Numbered from the stretch's first letter, positions 12,885 through 21,885 are shown. The stretch: DNA of 64,000 nucleotides from JBFWRK01 sp050248955 (GCA_050248955.1 JBFWRK010000009.1:1-64000); one strand, 5' to 3'. The notes: generated from the letters alone by a model not told the origin. Numbers and translations: made by a program.

Positions 12885-14288
12885 TCAGGAGCCGAGGGTG
12901 AGCAGCGGATCGAGGAGCGGAACGAGGTCGCCCGGGAGCGGGAGGTCTGGTGTCGCGACGCTCACGGACACCGCAGGCACGTCCGGGACCGTGATCGACG
13001 GCACGGTGATCAACGGGACCTCGATGCCCGGCACGGTCACGCCGGCGAGCTCGAGCTCCGGCGTGCTGATGACCGGCGTGCTGATGACCGGCGTCGACAC
13101 GGCCGGCAGTGTGACCGTCACGTCGAGCTCGATGCCGTCGTCGGTGGTGATCCGCAGCCCGACCGCCGGCAACGGCGCGGTCATCGTGGTCGGCGTCGCC
13201 GGGGATGACGTCGTCGGCTGCGTCGCCGCCGGCGCGAGGTCCGCGGGCACGGCCGTGGGTGCGTCCACGGGTCGTGTGCCGTCGGACCCGCCGGCCGGAT
13301 CGGGATCCGCGGGCTGCGGCGCCCGACCGTCGGTCTCGACGGGAGCCGGTCCCGTTCCGGGGAGGCCGGTGCGGGCGTCGACCTGCGTGGGCGCGGGTGC
13401 GACGACGGCGGCGATGACGGCGCCCGTGGCGACGAAGCCGGTCAGGACGACCTGGCCGAGCTCGAACACGTGGCGGGCCGCATCACCGCCCCGTGACGTG
13501 AGGCGGCTGACGATGCCGCCGGCGGGCACGCCGAGAGCCGGCAGGAAGAGGCCCCGCAAGTGCTCGTTCACGTCACGCAGCTCACCGGCCAGCGCTCGGC
13601 AGCGGCTGCACGCGCCCAGGTGCCGGTCGACCTCGTGACGTTCGCGCCGGCCGAGGCTGCCACGCACATGGGAGCCCAACCGTTCGACGATGGGCCGGCA
13701 GCCCGGATCGATCGACGTCTGCAGGTGGGCCTGGAGGTACGACTCGCGCAGGCCGTCACGGGCGCGATACGCGAGCGCGGCCACGGCGTTCGGCTTCATC
13801 CCGAGCGTGCCCGCCACCTCGCTGGGCCGCCGATGCTCGACGACCGTGTACCAGAGCACCTCGCGCCAGTGCGCGGGAAGGGCCAGGAACGCGCGCGCGA
13901 CGAGGTCCCGCTCGTCGCCGGCGTCGGGGGAGCCGAGCGAACCGTCCCGCGTCTCGAGCGCGACGCCGAGCGCGTCCTCCCCGAGATCGGTGCCGCTCGA
14001 GCGCGACGAGCGGCTGAACGCGGCGTTGCGGACACTCGTCACGAGATAGGCGCGGAACCCATGGGTCGGGCCCCCACCGCGGCCGAGGATGTCGATGATC
14101 CGGGCGAAGGCATCGGCGACCAGGTCGTCGGCCACGTCCTGGTTGCGGGCGATCCGCCGGGCCACGGCCTGCGCCGCGTCGTGGTGTCGTTCGTACAGCT
14201 CGCCCACGGCACTCGCATCGCCCGTCCGGGCGCGACAGACGAGCTCGTCATCGGACGGCTGCCGCCCAGGGATCGCCAGATCGGTCAC
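12885..14288 (-). CDS. ECF-type sigma factor fused to zinc-finger, membrane and extracytoplasmic tail
   Basis: An RNA polymerase sigma factor of the ECF group with a very long C-terminus. Residues 15-95 hold sigma region 2 (DVADDLVADAFARII) and about 125-185 hold region 4 (ALPAHWREVLW, SEVAGTLGMKPNAVAALAYR). A zinc-finger anti-sigma-like segment follows (H...HLGACSRCRAL, about 215-230), then one hydrophobic segment VVLTGFVATGAVIAAVVAP (about 280-298). The last 165 residues are Pro/Thr/Ala-rich and end in STPVISTPV and V-P repeats. Sigma and anti-sigma functions thus appear to be in one membrane-anchored chain. GTG at 14288 is chosen because GAGGAG lies 5 nt before it; GTG at 14294 is the alternative. 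The target promoters are unknown. Confidence 0.85.
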   Translation of the reverse strand: MTDLAIPGRQPSDDELVCRARTGDASAVGELYERHHDAAQAVARRIARNQDVADDLVADAFARIIDILGRGGGPTHGFRAYLVTSVRNAAFSRSSRSSGTDLGEDALGVALETRDGSLGSPDAGDERDLVARAFLALPAHWREVLWYTVVEHRRPSEVAGTLGMKPNAVAALAYRARDGLRESYLQAHLQTSIDPGCRPIVERLGSHVRGSLGRRERHEVDRHLGACSRCRALAGELRDVNEHLRGLFLPALGVPAGGIVSRLTSRGGDAARHVFELGQVVLTGFVATGAVIAAVVAPAPTQVDARTGLPGTGPAPVETDGRAPQPADPDPAGGSDGTRPVDAPTAVPADLAPAATQPTTSSPATPTTMTAPLPAVGLRITTDDGIELDVTVTLPAVSTPVISTPVISTPELELAGVTVPGIEVPLITVPSITVPDVPAVSVSVATPDLPLPGDLVPLLDPLLTLGS

Positions 14289-14415
14289 CGCCACTCCTCT
14301 CGGAGAGTCCCGTCAACACACGTGTAGCGAGAATGCTCCTACAGTGACCACCCGATCACGTTCAGCATTCAACCTTGACAGTACCAGGCAGAGGCTGCCG
14401 TCGGTACGCGGCCGT

Positions 14416-15021
14416 CTACCGCTGCGGGGGCGTGATCGACAACAGGCGGTAGCCGGCACGGCTCGTGAGACGGGTGACGTTCCAGCCGCGCTCACCGAAC
14501 CAGCGGCTGAGCGAGTCGGCGCCGAGGTGCTTCTGCACGACGATGCACGCCGTGCCGCCATCGGCGAGCCGTCCGAGCCACTGCGACAGCAGATCGTGGA
14601 GCGCCGGCTTGCCGATGCGGATCGGCGGGTTCGACCAGATCGTCGCGAAGCGGATCTCCGCCGGCAACTCGTCAGGTCGACACGCGCGAACGTTCGTGAT
14701 CCCGTTGCGCTCGGCGTTCGCGCGGCACAGCTCGAGCGCACGATCGTTCACGTCCACGGCCCAGACGGTCGCTTCCGGGGATCTGCGGGCGAGCGTGAGC
14801 GCGATCGCTCCCGTGCCGCAGCCGAGGTCGAGGAGGTCTCCCGTGGCCGACGGTGCTGGTGCGCCGAGGAGCAGCACCCGTGTGCCGGTGTCGAGCGCGC
14901 CGTGGCTGAACACGCCACGATCCGTCTGCAGCTCGAGCACGCCGTCCGGCAACGACACGCTGATCGTGCGCAGGTCGGATGGCACATCGGGTGAGCGTTC
15001 GAAGTACTGGGAGCCGGACAT
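14416..15021 (-). CDS. RsmC-like class I methyltransferase
   Basis: A SAM-dependent methyltransferase of the small-domain (MTS/RsmC) type, probably acting on 16S rRNA guanine N2. SAM-binding motif I is LLDLGCGTGAIALTLA. The target-base motif is SNPPIRIGK, where NPP(I/F) is typical of N2-guanine methylases. At 201 residues it is the single-domain form, shorter than E. coli RsmC. ATG at 15021 is chosen because homology begins just after it; an upstream ATG at 15045 would overlap the def start. It is divergent from def with almost no room between the genes, so the promoters must overlap the coding starts. The exact target is not shown. Confidence 0.75.
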   Translation of the reverse strand: MSGSQYFERSPDVPSDLRTISVSLPDGVLELQTDRGVFSHGALDTGTRVLLLGAPAPSATGDLLDLGCGTGAIALTLARRSPEATVWAVDVNDRALELCRANAERNGITNVRACRPDELPAEIRFATIWSNPPIRIGKPALHDLLSQWLGRLADGGTACIVVQKHLGADSLSRWFGERGWNVTRLTSRAGYRLLSITPPQR

Positions 15022-15029
15022 CGCGTCGG

Positions 15030-15035
15030 TAGCCT
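15030..15035 (+). promoter_or_regulatory. -10 element for def, probable leaderless transcript
   Basis: TAGCCT lies 8 nt before the def ATG at 15044, with no ribosome-binding site. The divergent rsmC-like gene starts only 22 nt away, so this promoter lies at the 5' end of, or just before, that gene. Confidence 0.5.
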
Positions 15036-15043
15036 TGCATGGC

Positions 15044-15577
15044 ATGGCGCACAGCATCCGCACCTTCGGCGACCCGGTCCTGAAGTCCGAGGCCTCCGAG
15101 ATCACCGACATCGACGGCAAGCTCGTGCGCCTCGTCGAGGAGATGGTGCACGTGATGCACGAGGCGCCGGGCATCGGCCTCGCGGCTCCGCAGATCGGCG
15201 TCCAGAAGCAGCTGTTCGTGTACGACCTCGGTGACGGCCCGGCCACGCTCGTGAACCCGCGCATCGAGGAGTCGTCCGGCGAGTGGGTCTACGAGGAAGG
15301 CTGCCTCTCGATCCCCGGCCTCTACGTCGAGATGGTCCGCCCGAAGGAAGTGCTCATGAAGGGCTGGGATCTCGACGGCAACGAGGTCAGTATCGAAGCG
15401 GACGAGGTGCTCGCCCGCGTGTTCCAGCACGAGCTCGACCACCTCCACGGCGTGCTCATGTTCGACCGGATGACACCCGACCAGCGCAAGGCCGCGCTCA
15501 CCGAGTACCGCCGGCTGCAGGAAGCACCGGCGGACGATTCGGGACCACCGCGCCGGCGCCGACTCCGGCTCCCGTGA
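15044..15577 (+). CDS. def: Peptide deformylase
   Basis: Removes the formyl group from nascent N-terminal methionine using a bound metal ion. All three motifs are present: GIGLAAPQIG (motif 1), EEGCLSIP with the metal-binding Cys (motif 2), and HELDHLHG with two His ligands and the catalytic Glu (motif 3). The 177-residue length fits the type 1 family. ATG at 15044 gives the expected N-terminus IRTFGDPVLKSEA. The stop overlaps the fmt start (GTGA), so deformylase and formyltransferase are translated together. Confidence 0.97.
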   Translation: MAHSIRTFGDPVLKSEASEITDIDGKLVRLVEEMVHVMHEAPGIGLAAPQIGVQKQLFVYDLGDGPATLVNPRIEESSGEWVYEEGCLSIPGLYVEMVRPKEVLMKGWDLDGNEVSIEADEVLARVFQHELDHLHGVLMFDRMTPDQRKAALTEYRRLQEAPADDSGPPRRRRLRLP

Positions 15578-16500
15578 GCACCGGCCCCGCCGACCTCCCG
15601 CAGCTCGCTCCCGTCCCTCGCCACGCCCGGCGACTCGTCTACCTCGGCACGCCCGAAGCGGCGGTACCACCGTTGGCCGCGCTGGTGGATGCGGGGTTCG
15701 AGATCCTCGCCGTCGTGACGCGCGTCGACAAGCGTCGCGGTCGCGGTGGCTCGCTGATGCCGAGCCCGGTCAAAGCCGCGGCGGTCGAGCTCGGGCTGCC
15801 CGTCGTCCATCGGGTCGACGAGGCGCTCGGGATCGGCGCCGAGCTCGGGGTGGTCGTCGCCTTCGGCCAGCTGATCCGACCACACGTGCTCGCTGCGCTG
15901 CCGATGGTCAACCTGCACTTCTCGCTGCTGCCGCGCTGGCGCGGTGCGGCCCCCGTCGAGCGGGCCCTGCTGGCGGGTGACCGAGAGACGGGCGTCTGCG
16001 TGATGCAGGTCGAGCACGGCCTCGACACCGGTGGTGTCTTTGCCCGAGCGGTCGTGCCGATCGGCGAGCGGACGACAGCCGCCGAGCTGCGCGGTGAGCT
16101 CGTCGGGACAGGCACCCGACTGCTCGTCGAAGCGCTCTCGGCGGGGCTCGGCGAGCCGCAGCCACAGGTCGGCGAACCGGTCTACGCATCCAAGATCGAG
16201 CCGGCGGAGCTGCGCATCGACTGGTCGCGGCCGGCGGCCGAGCTCGACCGACTGGTCCGTCTCGGTGGCGCGTGGACCACGTTCCGCTCCAAGCGGATGA
16301 GGATCGTGGCCGCGGAGCCGGCGCTCGGCGAGCCGGTCGACGGCGGTGCGGTGCCGGGGACGTTGTCCGACGGCGTCGTCGCCTGCGGCACCGGAGGACT
16401 CGTGCTCCGTGCGGTTCAGCCGGAGGGGAAGCCGGCGATGCCGTTCGAATCCTGGGCGCACGGTGCCCGACCGCACACCGACGAGCGGTTCGACTCGTGA
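15574..16500 (+). CDS. fmt: Methionyl-tRNA formyltransferase
   Basis: Formylates initiator Met-tRNA with 10-formyl-THF. The N-terminal formyltransferase domain has LVYLGTPEAAVPPL, the catalytic NLHFSLLPRWRGAAPVERA and HGLDTGGV; the C-terminal tRNA-binding OB-like domain starts near residue 205. The start is GTG at 15574 overlapping the def stop. This gives 308 residues, with about 25 residues before the first conserved strand. The stop again overlaps the next gene, rsmB. Confidence 0.96.
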   Translation: MSTGPADLPQLAPVPRHARRLVYLGTPEAAVPPLAALVDAGFEILAVVTRVDKRRGRGGSLMPSPVKAAAVELGLPVVHRVDEALGIGAELGVVVAFGQLIRPHVLAALPMVNLHFSLLPRWRGAAPVERALLAGDRETGVCVMQVEHGLDTGGVFARAVVPIGERTTAAELRGELVGTGTRLLVEALSAGLGEPQPQVGEPVYASKIEPAELRIDWSRPAAELDRLVRLGGAWTTFRSKRMRIVAAEPALGEPVDGGAVPGTLSDGVVACGTGGLVLRAVQPEGKPAMPFESWAHGARPHTDERFDS

Positions 16501-17609
16501 CGTCCCCTGAAGCGAGTGCCCGCTCGGTTGCGTACGCCGCGCTGCTCCGCATCGAGCAGGACGGCGCTTACGCCAACCTCGTGCTGCCTGCTGTCCTCGG
16601 CCGGTCGAAGCTGGACACGCGTGACAAGGCCTTCGCCACGGACCTCGTCTACGGCACGACCCGCATGCGCCGCGCGTGCGACTCGGCGATCGATCGGTTC
16701 GTCGTCACCCCGCCGCAGCCAGAGGTCCGCACGCTGCTCCGTCTCGGCGCCTACCAGCTGCTCTTCGGCGGCGTCGCCGCGCATGCGGCGGTGAGCGCGA
16801 CCGTCAGCCTCGCTCCGCCGCGAGTGCGCGGGTTCGTGAACGCGATCCTGCGGCGGATCTCCGCGGGTCCGGTCAGCTGGGAGGATGACGCGACGCGTCT
16901 CAGCTATCCGGACTGGATCGTCGATCGGCTGCGGGCAGAGCTCGGTGCTGACGATGCGATCGTCGCGCTCGAGCGGATGAACGAACCGCCGTCCGTCCAC
17001 GAACGTCCCGACGGCTACGTGCAGGATCTCGCGTCGCAATGGGTCGCCGAGCTCGTCGGTGCGGTGGCAGGCGAGCGCGTGCTCGACCTGTGCGCTGCTC
17101 CGGGCGGGAAGGCGACGTTCCTCGCCGCGTCCGGCGCCACGACTGTCGCCGCCGACCTCCGGGTGAATCGCGCGCGGCTCGTGGCCGCCAACGCGAAGCG
17201 GATCGGCGTCGGCGTCCACGTCGTCGCCGCCGACGGGACGCGCCCGCCGTTCGTCGCCGGTGCGTTCGATCGTGTCCTGCTGGACGCGCCGTGCTCCGGC
17301 CTCGGTGTGCTGCGCCGACGAGCCGACGCGCGGTGGCGGATCTCGAGCAACGACGTCGACGAGCTCGCCGCGCTGCAGCAGCGACTGATCGATGGCGCAG
17401 CCGAGCTCGTCCGCCCGGGTGGGCTGCTCGTCTACAGCGTGTGCACCCTCACCGCCGCGGAGTCGATCGACCATCGCTTCCCTGCCGGCTGGACGGCTGA
17501 GCCCGTCCCGGGTGGACCGTGGCGTCCGTACGGCGACGGCGGTCGGTTGCTGCCGCAGGACGCCGACACCGACGGGATGGTCGTGCTTCGCTACCGTCGT
17601 CCGGCATGA
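16497..17609 (+). CDS. rsmB: 16S rRNA m5C967 methyltransferase
   Basis: Methylates C967 of 16S rRNA at carbon 5. An N-terminal NusB-like RNA-binding domain (residues about 5-130; YAALLRIEQDGAYANLVLP) is followed by a Rossmann methyltransferase domain with motif I VLDLCAAPGGKATFLA, motif IV DAPCSGLGVLRRRADARW and motif VI VYSVCTLTAAES, holding the two cysteines of m5C methylases. The protein has 370 residues, slightly short of the E. coli enzyme. GTG at 16497 overlaps the fmt stop. It forms an operon with def and fmt, a common order. Confidence 0.94.
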   Translation: MTSPEASARSVAYAALLRIEQDGAYANLVLPAVLGRSKLDTRDKAFATDLVYGTTRMRRACDSAIDRFVVTPPQPEVRTLLRLGAYQLLFGGVAAHAAVSATVSLAPPRVRGFVNAILRRISAGPVSWEDDATRLSYPDWIVDRLRAELGADDAIVALERMNEPPSVHERPDGYVQDLASQWVAELVGAVAGERVLDLCAAPGGKATFLAASGATTVAADLRVNRARLVAANAKRIGVGVHVVAADGTRPPFVAGAFDRVLLDAPCSGLGVLRRRADARWRISSNDVDELAALQQRLIDGAAELVRPGGLLVYSVCTLTAAESIDHRFPAGWTAEPVPGGPWRPYGDGGRLLPQDADTDGMVVLRYRRPA

Positions 17610-18097
17610 CCGAGCGAAGCGAGATGGCACCGCTGGCCGCCAAGGTGCTGACCGTCTCCGACGGCGTGGTGCACGGGACGCGCGAGGACGCGTCGGGCGT
17701 CGCGCTCGTCGAGCAGCTGCGCGCCGCCGGCTTCGACGTCGTCGCGCACACCGTGACCGCTGACGGCGCCGACAACGTCGCCGACGCCCTGCGAGCGCTC
17801 GCGGACGACTTCAGCGGCCTCGTCGTGACGACCGGCGGCACGGGGTTCGCCCCACGGGACCAGACACCAGAGGGGACCAGAGCGGTGATCGAACGTGAAG
17901 CCCCTGGGCTCGCCGAGGCGATGCGGCTCGTCAGCCCGCTGGGGCGCCTGTCCCGCGGGATCGCCGGCGTTCGCGGGCAGGCCGTGATCTGCAACACCCC
18001 AGGCTCACCGAAGGGGTGTGTCGAGCAGCTCGGCGCGATCCTCGATGTCCTGCCCCACGCGCTCCGGCTCCTCGCCGACGCGCCCACCCAGCACTGA
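17606..18097 (+). CDS. Molybdenum cofactor biosynthesis protein, MoaB/Mog family
   Basis: Probably a molybdopterin adenylyltransferase or MoaB-like protein. The 163 residues carry the family motifs VLTVSDGVVHGTREDASG, TTGGTGFAPRDQTPEGT and NTPGSPKG, with the conserved Asp-Gly and Thr-Gly-Gly loops that bind molybdopterin. ATG at 17606 overlaps the rsmB stop (ATGA). The last 93 nt overlap the end of the convergent EAL-GGDEF gene. No other molybdenum cofactor genes are in the window, so the pathway role rests on family membership. Confidence 0.88.
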   Translation: MTERSEMAPLAAKVLTVSDGVVHGTREDASGVALVEQLRAAGFDVVAHTVTADGADNVADALRALADDFSGLVVTTGGTGFAPRDQTPEGTRAVIEREAPGLAEAMRLVSPLGRLSRGIAGVRGQAVICNTPGSPKGCVEQLGAILDVLPHALRLLADAPTQH

Positions 18098-20866
18098 GGT
18101 CCGCCGCTGCGGCTTCGCGCGGTACAGCGAGGCATCCGCCGACCGGAACATGCGCTCGACGTCGTCGGCCGGACCGGCCGCGACGCCGACGCTCGCCCCG
18201 CACGACAGCAACCTGTCCTCCGTGCGTGCCGAGATCGGTGTGCCGGACACGCCGTTCACGAACCGCTCGAGACGCTCGGCGCACGTGTCCTCGAGGAGCA
18301 CGACGAACTCGTCGCCGCCGAAGCGAACCGCGACGTCGCTCTCGTCGAGCTCCCGCCGGATGCGGTCGGCGGCGGCGACGAGCACGAGGTCGCCAGCCGC
18401 GTGACCGAAGCGGTCGTTGATGCTCTTGAAGCCGTCGAGGTCGACGATCGCGAGCGCGAAGTCCGGTCCGTCGGCCATCGCGTCGATGGCTGCGTTCAGC
18501 AGCGTCCGGTTGCCGAGGCCCGTCAGTGGATCGTGGTACGCAAGCCGCTCCAGCTCCTGCTGGAGCTGCCGGCGGTCGGTGATGTCGTAGGCGCTGATGT
18601 TGATCTCCGCCAACTCGGCGCCGTCGAAGCCGGGCCGTGCCCGTCCGGCGAGCCAGCGCACGTCGCCGCTCGCTTGCAGCACCGGCAGCTCCATCTCGAC
18701 CGTTTCGCCGCGGCGGAGGTGCTCGAGCGCCGCTGCCGCCCCGGCCCGATGGTCAGGATCGACGTGGTCCAGCAGCTGCGAGCCGATGGCGTCGTCGACG
18801 GCCACGCCGAGGACGCGCTCGACCGACGGTGACGCGTAGGTGATCGAACCGTCGGCGCTGCAGAGCAGCACGATGTCCGCCGCTCCTTCGGCGAGCATGC
18901 GGTAGAGGCGCTCACTCGCCCCCCGCTCCTCCTCGGCTCGGTGCCGTTCGAGCACCTGCCCGATCGTGTGCGCGATCGTGTGGAGCGCGGTGCGATCGAT
19001 GCGCAGCGCCGGCCCGGCATCGAGGCTCGTGGCCATCAGCCACCCGCCGGAACCGTCGGGGCCGATCGGGATGCTGATCGCCGCCCTGTCGACCGCAGTC
19101 GCAACAGTCGCGATCTCGAGCTGCGCGCCGACGTCCGCGCTGACCTCGTGGAGCAGCTCGCGCAGCTGGGCGAGGAAGGCCGCACTCGGCAGCGCGAGCG
19201 CCCGCCGGGCGACGCGCAGTGCGAGCCGGTCGAGGGCGCCGACCCGGCGGAGCTCCTGTTCGAGCTGGACCCGGACGTCGACGTCGCGCACGGTCACGAT
19301 CACACCGGACGCTTCGACCGACGGACCGCGGCTCGAGACGATCTCGCAGGAGCGGTACCGCCCCTCGGCATCCCGGAGGCGCAGGACGGCGGGCACCTCG
19401 TTCGTCGCCCGCAGCGCACCGTCCCACTGCACGAGCGCCTCGTGGATGTCGTCGGGATGGATGAACTCGCTGAACGAGCGTCCGACGACCTCGTCGGCGC
19501 CGTACCCGAGCACCTTCGAGATGCGCTGGTTGCAGTCGAGGATCGTGCCGTCGGTGTCGAGGACCGTGATGATCTCGCCCGAGCTCTCGACGAACGCCCG
19601 CAGCCGGGCCTCGCTCGCCCTCGCTTGCGCGACGGCCCGCCGGCGCTCGCGCGCGTCGCGGATGTTGACCAGCAGACCGGACGGCGTGCTGCCGTCGAAC
19701 AGCGCGGCGCCGACGGTCTCGACGTCGATCCACGTGCCGTCGACATGCGAGACCCGCATGTCGATGACCGCCGTCAGGTCGGCGCCGTCGGGGCTCGTGA
19801 GCTCCTGGACGAACGCGGTGACCGCGGTCTGCCGGTCGCCGGGGTGCACGTAGTCGAAGGCATTGGTGCCGATGATCGACTCTGGTGTCCGCCGGAGCAG
19901 CCGCCACGCCATCGCGTTGGCGAAGGTGATCGTGCCGGCATCGTCGAGGGTGAGCACGAGGTCGCCGCTCATTTCGACCGCGGCCGCGAGCGCGCCGCCG
20001 TCGAGCCGTCCTGTCGTCACCGCGGTGCGACCGAGCTGTCGCTGGCGCGTCCACACGTCGGCGCGGCGTGTCTCGTGCTCGGGCGCCGGCGTCGGCTCGC
20101 GCCCGCACCACGCCGACAGGTCGAGCTGCTCGGGTTCCACGGGACGACCGAACCAGTGCCCCTGGGCCGTGTCGACGCCGAGCTGGCTGAGCGTCAGCGC
20201 CTGCCACGGCGTCTCGACGCCCTCGGCGACGACCGACATCCCGAGCGTGTGCACGAGGTCCGTGAGCCCGCCGATGATCGCCGTGTCGCGCAGCTTGCCG
20301 TCGACCATGTCGACGAACGACTTGTCGATCTTCACGACGTCGGCCGGGAGCCGTCTCAGGTGGGTGAGCGAGGAGTAGCCGGTGCCGAAGTCGTCGAGCG
20401 CGATCTCCGCGCCGAGGTCCCGCAAGCGCGTGGCGACCTCGACAGCCGCGTCGAGGTCGTCGTCGATGTACGCCTCCGTCACCTCGAAGCCGAGCGCCGT
20501 CGCCTCGACGCCGAGCTCGTCGCAGGCCGGTAGCAGCATCCGCGTGATCCAGGAGCTCGTCGCGAGGCACGCGGGGGAGAGGTTGATCCACAGGCGAGGG
20601 GCGCCCTCGACCCCGTGCCGGTCGTGGAGGCCCGCCGCGAGATGGGCGGCGTGGGCGTACACGAAGGCCCGGTACGAGGGTGTCGACCAGCCGTCCTTCA
20701 GCTGATCGACGAACCAGTCGGCGCCACGCACCGTACCGCTCTCGTCGCGGCAGCGCCCGAGGGCCTCCACGCCGGTGACGCGGCCGTCGACGAGCGACAC
20801 CTGCGGTTGCAGGTGCAGCGCCCACTCGCCGGGGTGCTGGTCAGGGCCACGCGTCTCGATCAGCAT
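18005..20866 (-). CDS. Cyclic di-GMP protein: EAL - PAS repeats - GGDEF
   Basis: A large signalling protein with both c-di-GMP hydrolysis and synthesis domains in reversed order. The EAL domain is first (residues about 15-265: GVEALGR, GFEVTEAYID, LDDFGTGYSSLTHL, KIDKSFVDM, VVAEGVET). Two PAS domains follow, then a GAF-like or spacer region, a third PAS, and a C-terminal GGDEF domain (about 785-935) with an intact FGGDEFVVLLEDT. The Arg of the inhibitory RxxD I-site is absent from its usual place. No membrane segment is seen. ATG at 20866 follows GAGGCGAGGG; GTG at 20878 is possible. It is convergent with the MoaB/Mog gene, overlapping it by 93 nt. Confidence 0.9.
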   Translation of the reverse strand: MLIETRGPDQHPGEWALHLQPQVSLVDGRVTGVEALGRCRDESGTVRGADWFVDQLKDGWSTPSYRAFVYAHAAHLAAGLHDRHGVEGAPRLWINLSPACLATSSWITRMLLPACDELGVEATALGFEVTEAYIDDDLDAAVEVATRLRDLGAEIALDDFGTGYSSLTHLRRLPADVVKIDKSFVDMVDGKLRDTAIIGGLTDLVHTLGMSVVAEGVETPWQALTLSQLGVDTAQGHWFGRPVEPEQLDLSAWCGREPTPAPEHETRRADVWTRQRQLGRTAVTTGRLDGGALAAAVEMSGDLVLTLDDAGTITFANAMAWRLLRRTPESIIGTNAFDYVHPGDRQTAVTAFVQELTSPDGADLTAVIDMRVSHVDGTWIDVETVGAALFDGSTPSGLLVNIRDARERRRAVAQARASEARLRAFVESSGEIITVLDTDGTILDCNQRISKVLGYGADEVVGRSFSEFIHPDDIHEALVQWDGALRATNEVPAVLRLRDAEGRYRSCEIVSSRGPSVEASGVIVTVRDVDVRVQLEQELRRVGALDRLALRVARRALALPSAAFLAQLRELLHEVSADVGAQLEIATVATAVDRAAISIPIGPDGSGGWLMATSLDAGPALRIDRTALHTIAHTIGQVLERHRAEEERGASERLYRMLAEGAADIVLLCSADGSITYASPSVERVLGVAVDDAIGSQLLDHVDPDHRAGAAAALEHLRRGETVEMELPVLQASGDVRWLAGRARPGFDGAELAEINISAYDITDRRQLQQELERLAYHDPLTGLGNRTLLNAAIDAMADGPDFALAIVDLDGFKSINDRFGHAAGDLVLVAAADRIRRELDESDVAVRFGGDEFVVLLEDTCAERLERFVNGVSGTPISARTEDRLLSCGASVGVAAGPADDVERMFRSADASLYRAKPQRRTSVLGGRVGEEPERVGQDIEDRAELLDTPLR

Positions 20867-20998
20867 CCCTCGCCTCACTGATGTCGAAACATCCAGGATA
20901 CGCGCGCAACGGTGCCGCAGGGTGGCAGGTCGACCGCGATCCTCGCGGACGTCGTGCGGCGATCGTCACCGGAGTACTGCGAACGATCGCCGCCTTCG

Positions 20999-21004
20999 TA
21001 CACT
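20999..21004 (+). promoter_or_regulatory. -10 element for hisG, probable leaderless transcript
   Basis: TACACT lies 8 nt before GTG at 21013, the proposed hisG start, with no ribosome-binding site. It supports this start over the longer frame beginning at 20881. Confidence 0.5.
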
Positions 21005-21012
21005 CGCAGGCC

Positions 21013-21885
21013 GTGCTGCGCATCGTGCTCCCCAAGGGTTCGCTGGAGAAGGCGACGCTCGAGCTCTTCGCCGGCGCCGATCTCCCGGTGATCCGGAGCT
21101 CGTCCGTCGAGTACAAGGCGACGATCGACGACCCGCGGGTCGCCGAGGTGCGCATCCTGCGCCCGCAGGAGATCCCGACGTATGTGGCCGAGGGCTTGTT
21201 CGACTTCGGCATCACCGGCCGGGACTGGGTCGAGGAGACATCGAGCGATGTGGTCAGCCTCGGCGAGCTGCGCTACTCGAAGGCCACGTCCAACCCGGTG
21301 AAGGTCGTCGTCGCCGTGGCGGACGACAGCCCGGTGACGCAGATCGCCGACCTGCCGCAGGGCGTCCGGGTCTCGACGGAGTACCCCGAGCTGACACGGC
21401 GGTTCTTCGCCGCCCACGGCATCGCCGCCGAGGTCAGGCTCTCGTACGGCGCGAGCGAGGCCAAGATCCCCGACATCGCCGACTGCATCATCGACATCAC
21501 CGAGACGGGGCGGGCGCTGCGGGCGGCCGGCCTGCGGATCATCGACACGATCCTGACGAGCTACACCGAGGTGGTCGCGAACCCGCAGTCCTACGCGGAC
21601 CCCGCGAGGCGTCACGCGATGGGCCAGCTGATGACGCTGCTCAACGGCACGCTCGACGCCCGGGGCAAGGTGCTCGTGAAGCTGAACGTGTCGGCCGAGC
21701 AGTTCGACGACGTGCTCGCCGTGCTGCCCTCGGCGAAGTCGCCGACCGTGTCGCACCTCGCCGGCGGTGGCTTCGCCATCGAGGCGGTGGTCGAGAAGCG
21801 CACGATCAACACGCTGATCCCCGGCCTGAAGGATGCTGGCGCCTCCGACATCCTCGAGCTCCCGATCTCGAAGATCGTGTCGTGA
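21013..21885 (+). CDS. hisG: ATP phosphoribosyltransferase, long form
   Basis: Joins ATP and PRPP in the first, feedback-controlled step of histidine synthesis. Conserved residues include LRIVLPKGSLEKATLELF, DFGITGRDWVEE and the PRPP-binding segment IADCIIDITETG. The C-terminal ACT-like histidine-binding domain (from about residue 215) makes this the long form that needs no HisZ. The open frame extends 132 nt upstream, but homology starts at GTG 21013, where a -10 box also sits, giving 290 residues. A 19-bp dispersed repeat covers the stop codon. No other his gene is next to it here. Confidence 0.95.
   Translation: MLRIVLPKGSLEKATLELFAGADLPVIRSSSVEYKATIDDPRVAEVRILRPQEIPTYVAEGLFDFGITGRDWVEETSSDVVSLGELRYSKATSNPVKVVVAVADDSPVTQIADLPQGVRVSTEYPELTRRFFAAHGIAAEVRLSYGASEAKIPDIADCIIDITETGRALRAAGLRIIDTILTSYTEVVANPQSYADPARRHAMGQLMTLLNGTLDARGKVLVKLNVSAEQFDDVLAVLPSAKSPTVSHLAGGGFAIEAVVEKRTINTLIPGLKDAGASDILELPISKIVS

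Noticed and set aside
12860..12895. ggtcaggagccg occurring twice near the sigma gene stop
   Set aside because: Only two 12-bp copies, with no further structure; likely chance in GC-rich sequence.
18912..20825. A 637-codon minus-strand frame parallel to the EAL-GGDEF gene
   Set aside because: It is a +1/-1 frame shadow of the real gene, lacking any motif.
20881..21012. Upstream extension of hisG
   Set aside because: Homology begins at GTG 21013, where a -10 box lies 8 nt upstream; the extension has no conserved residues.
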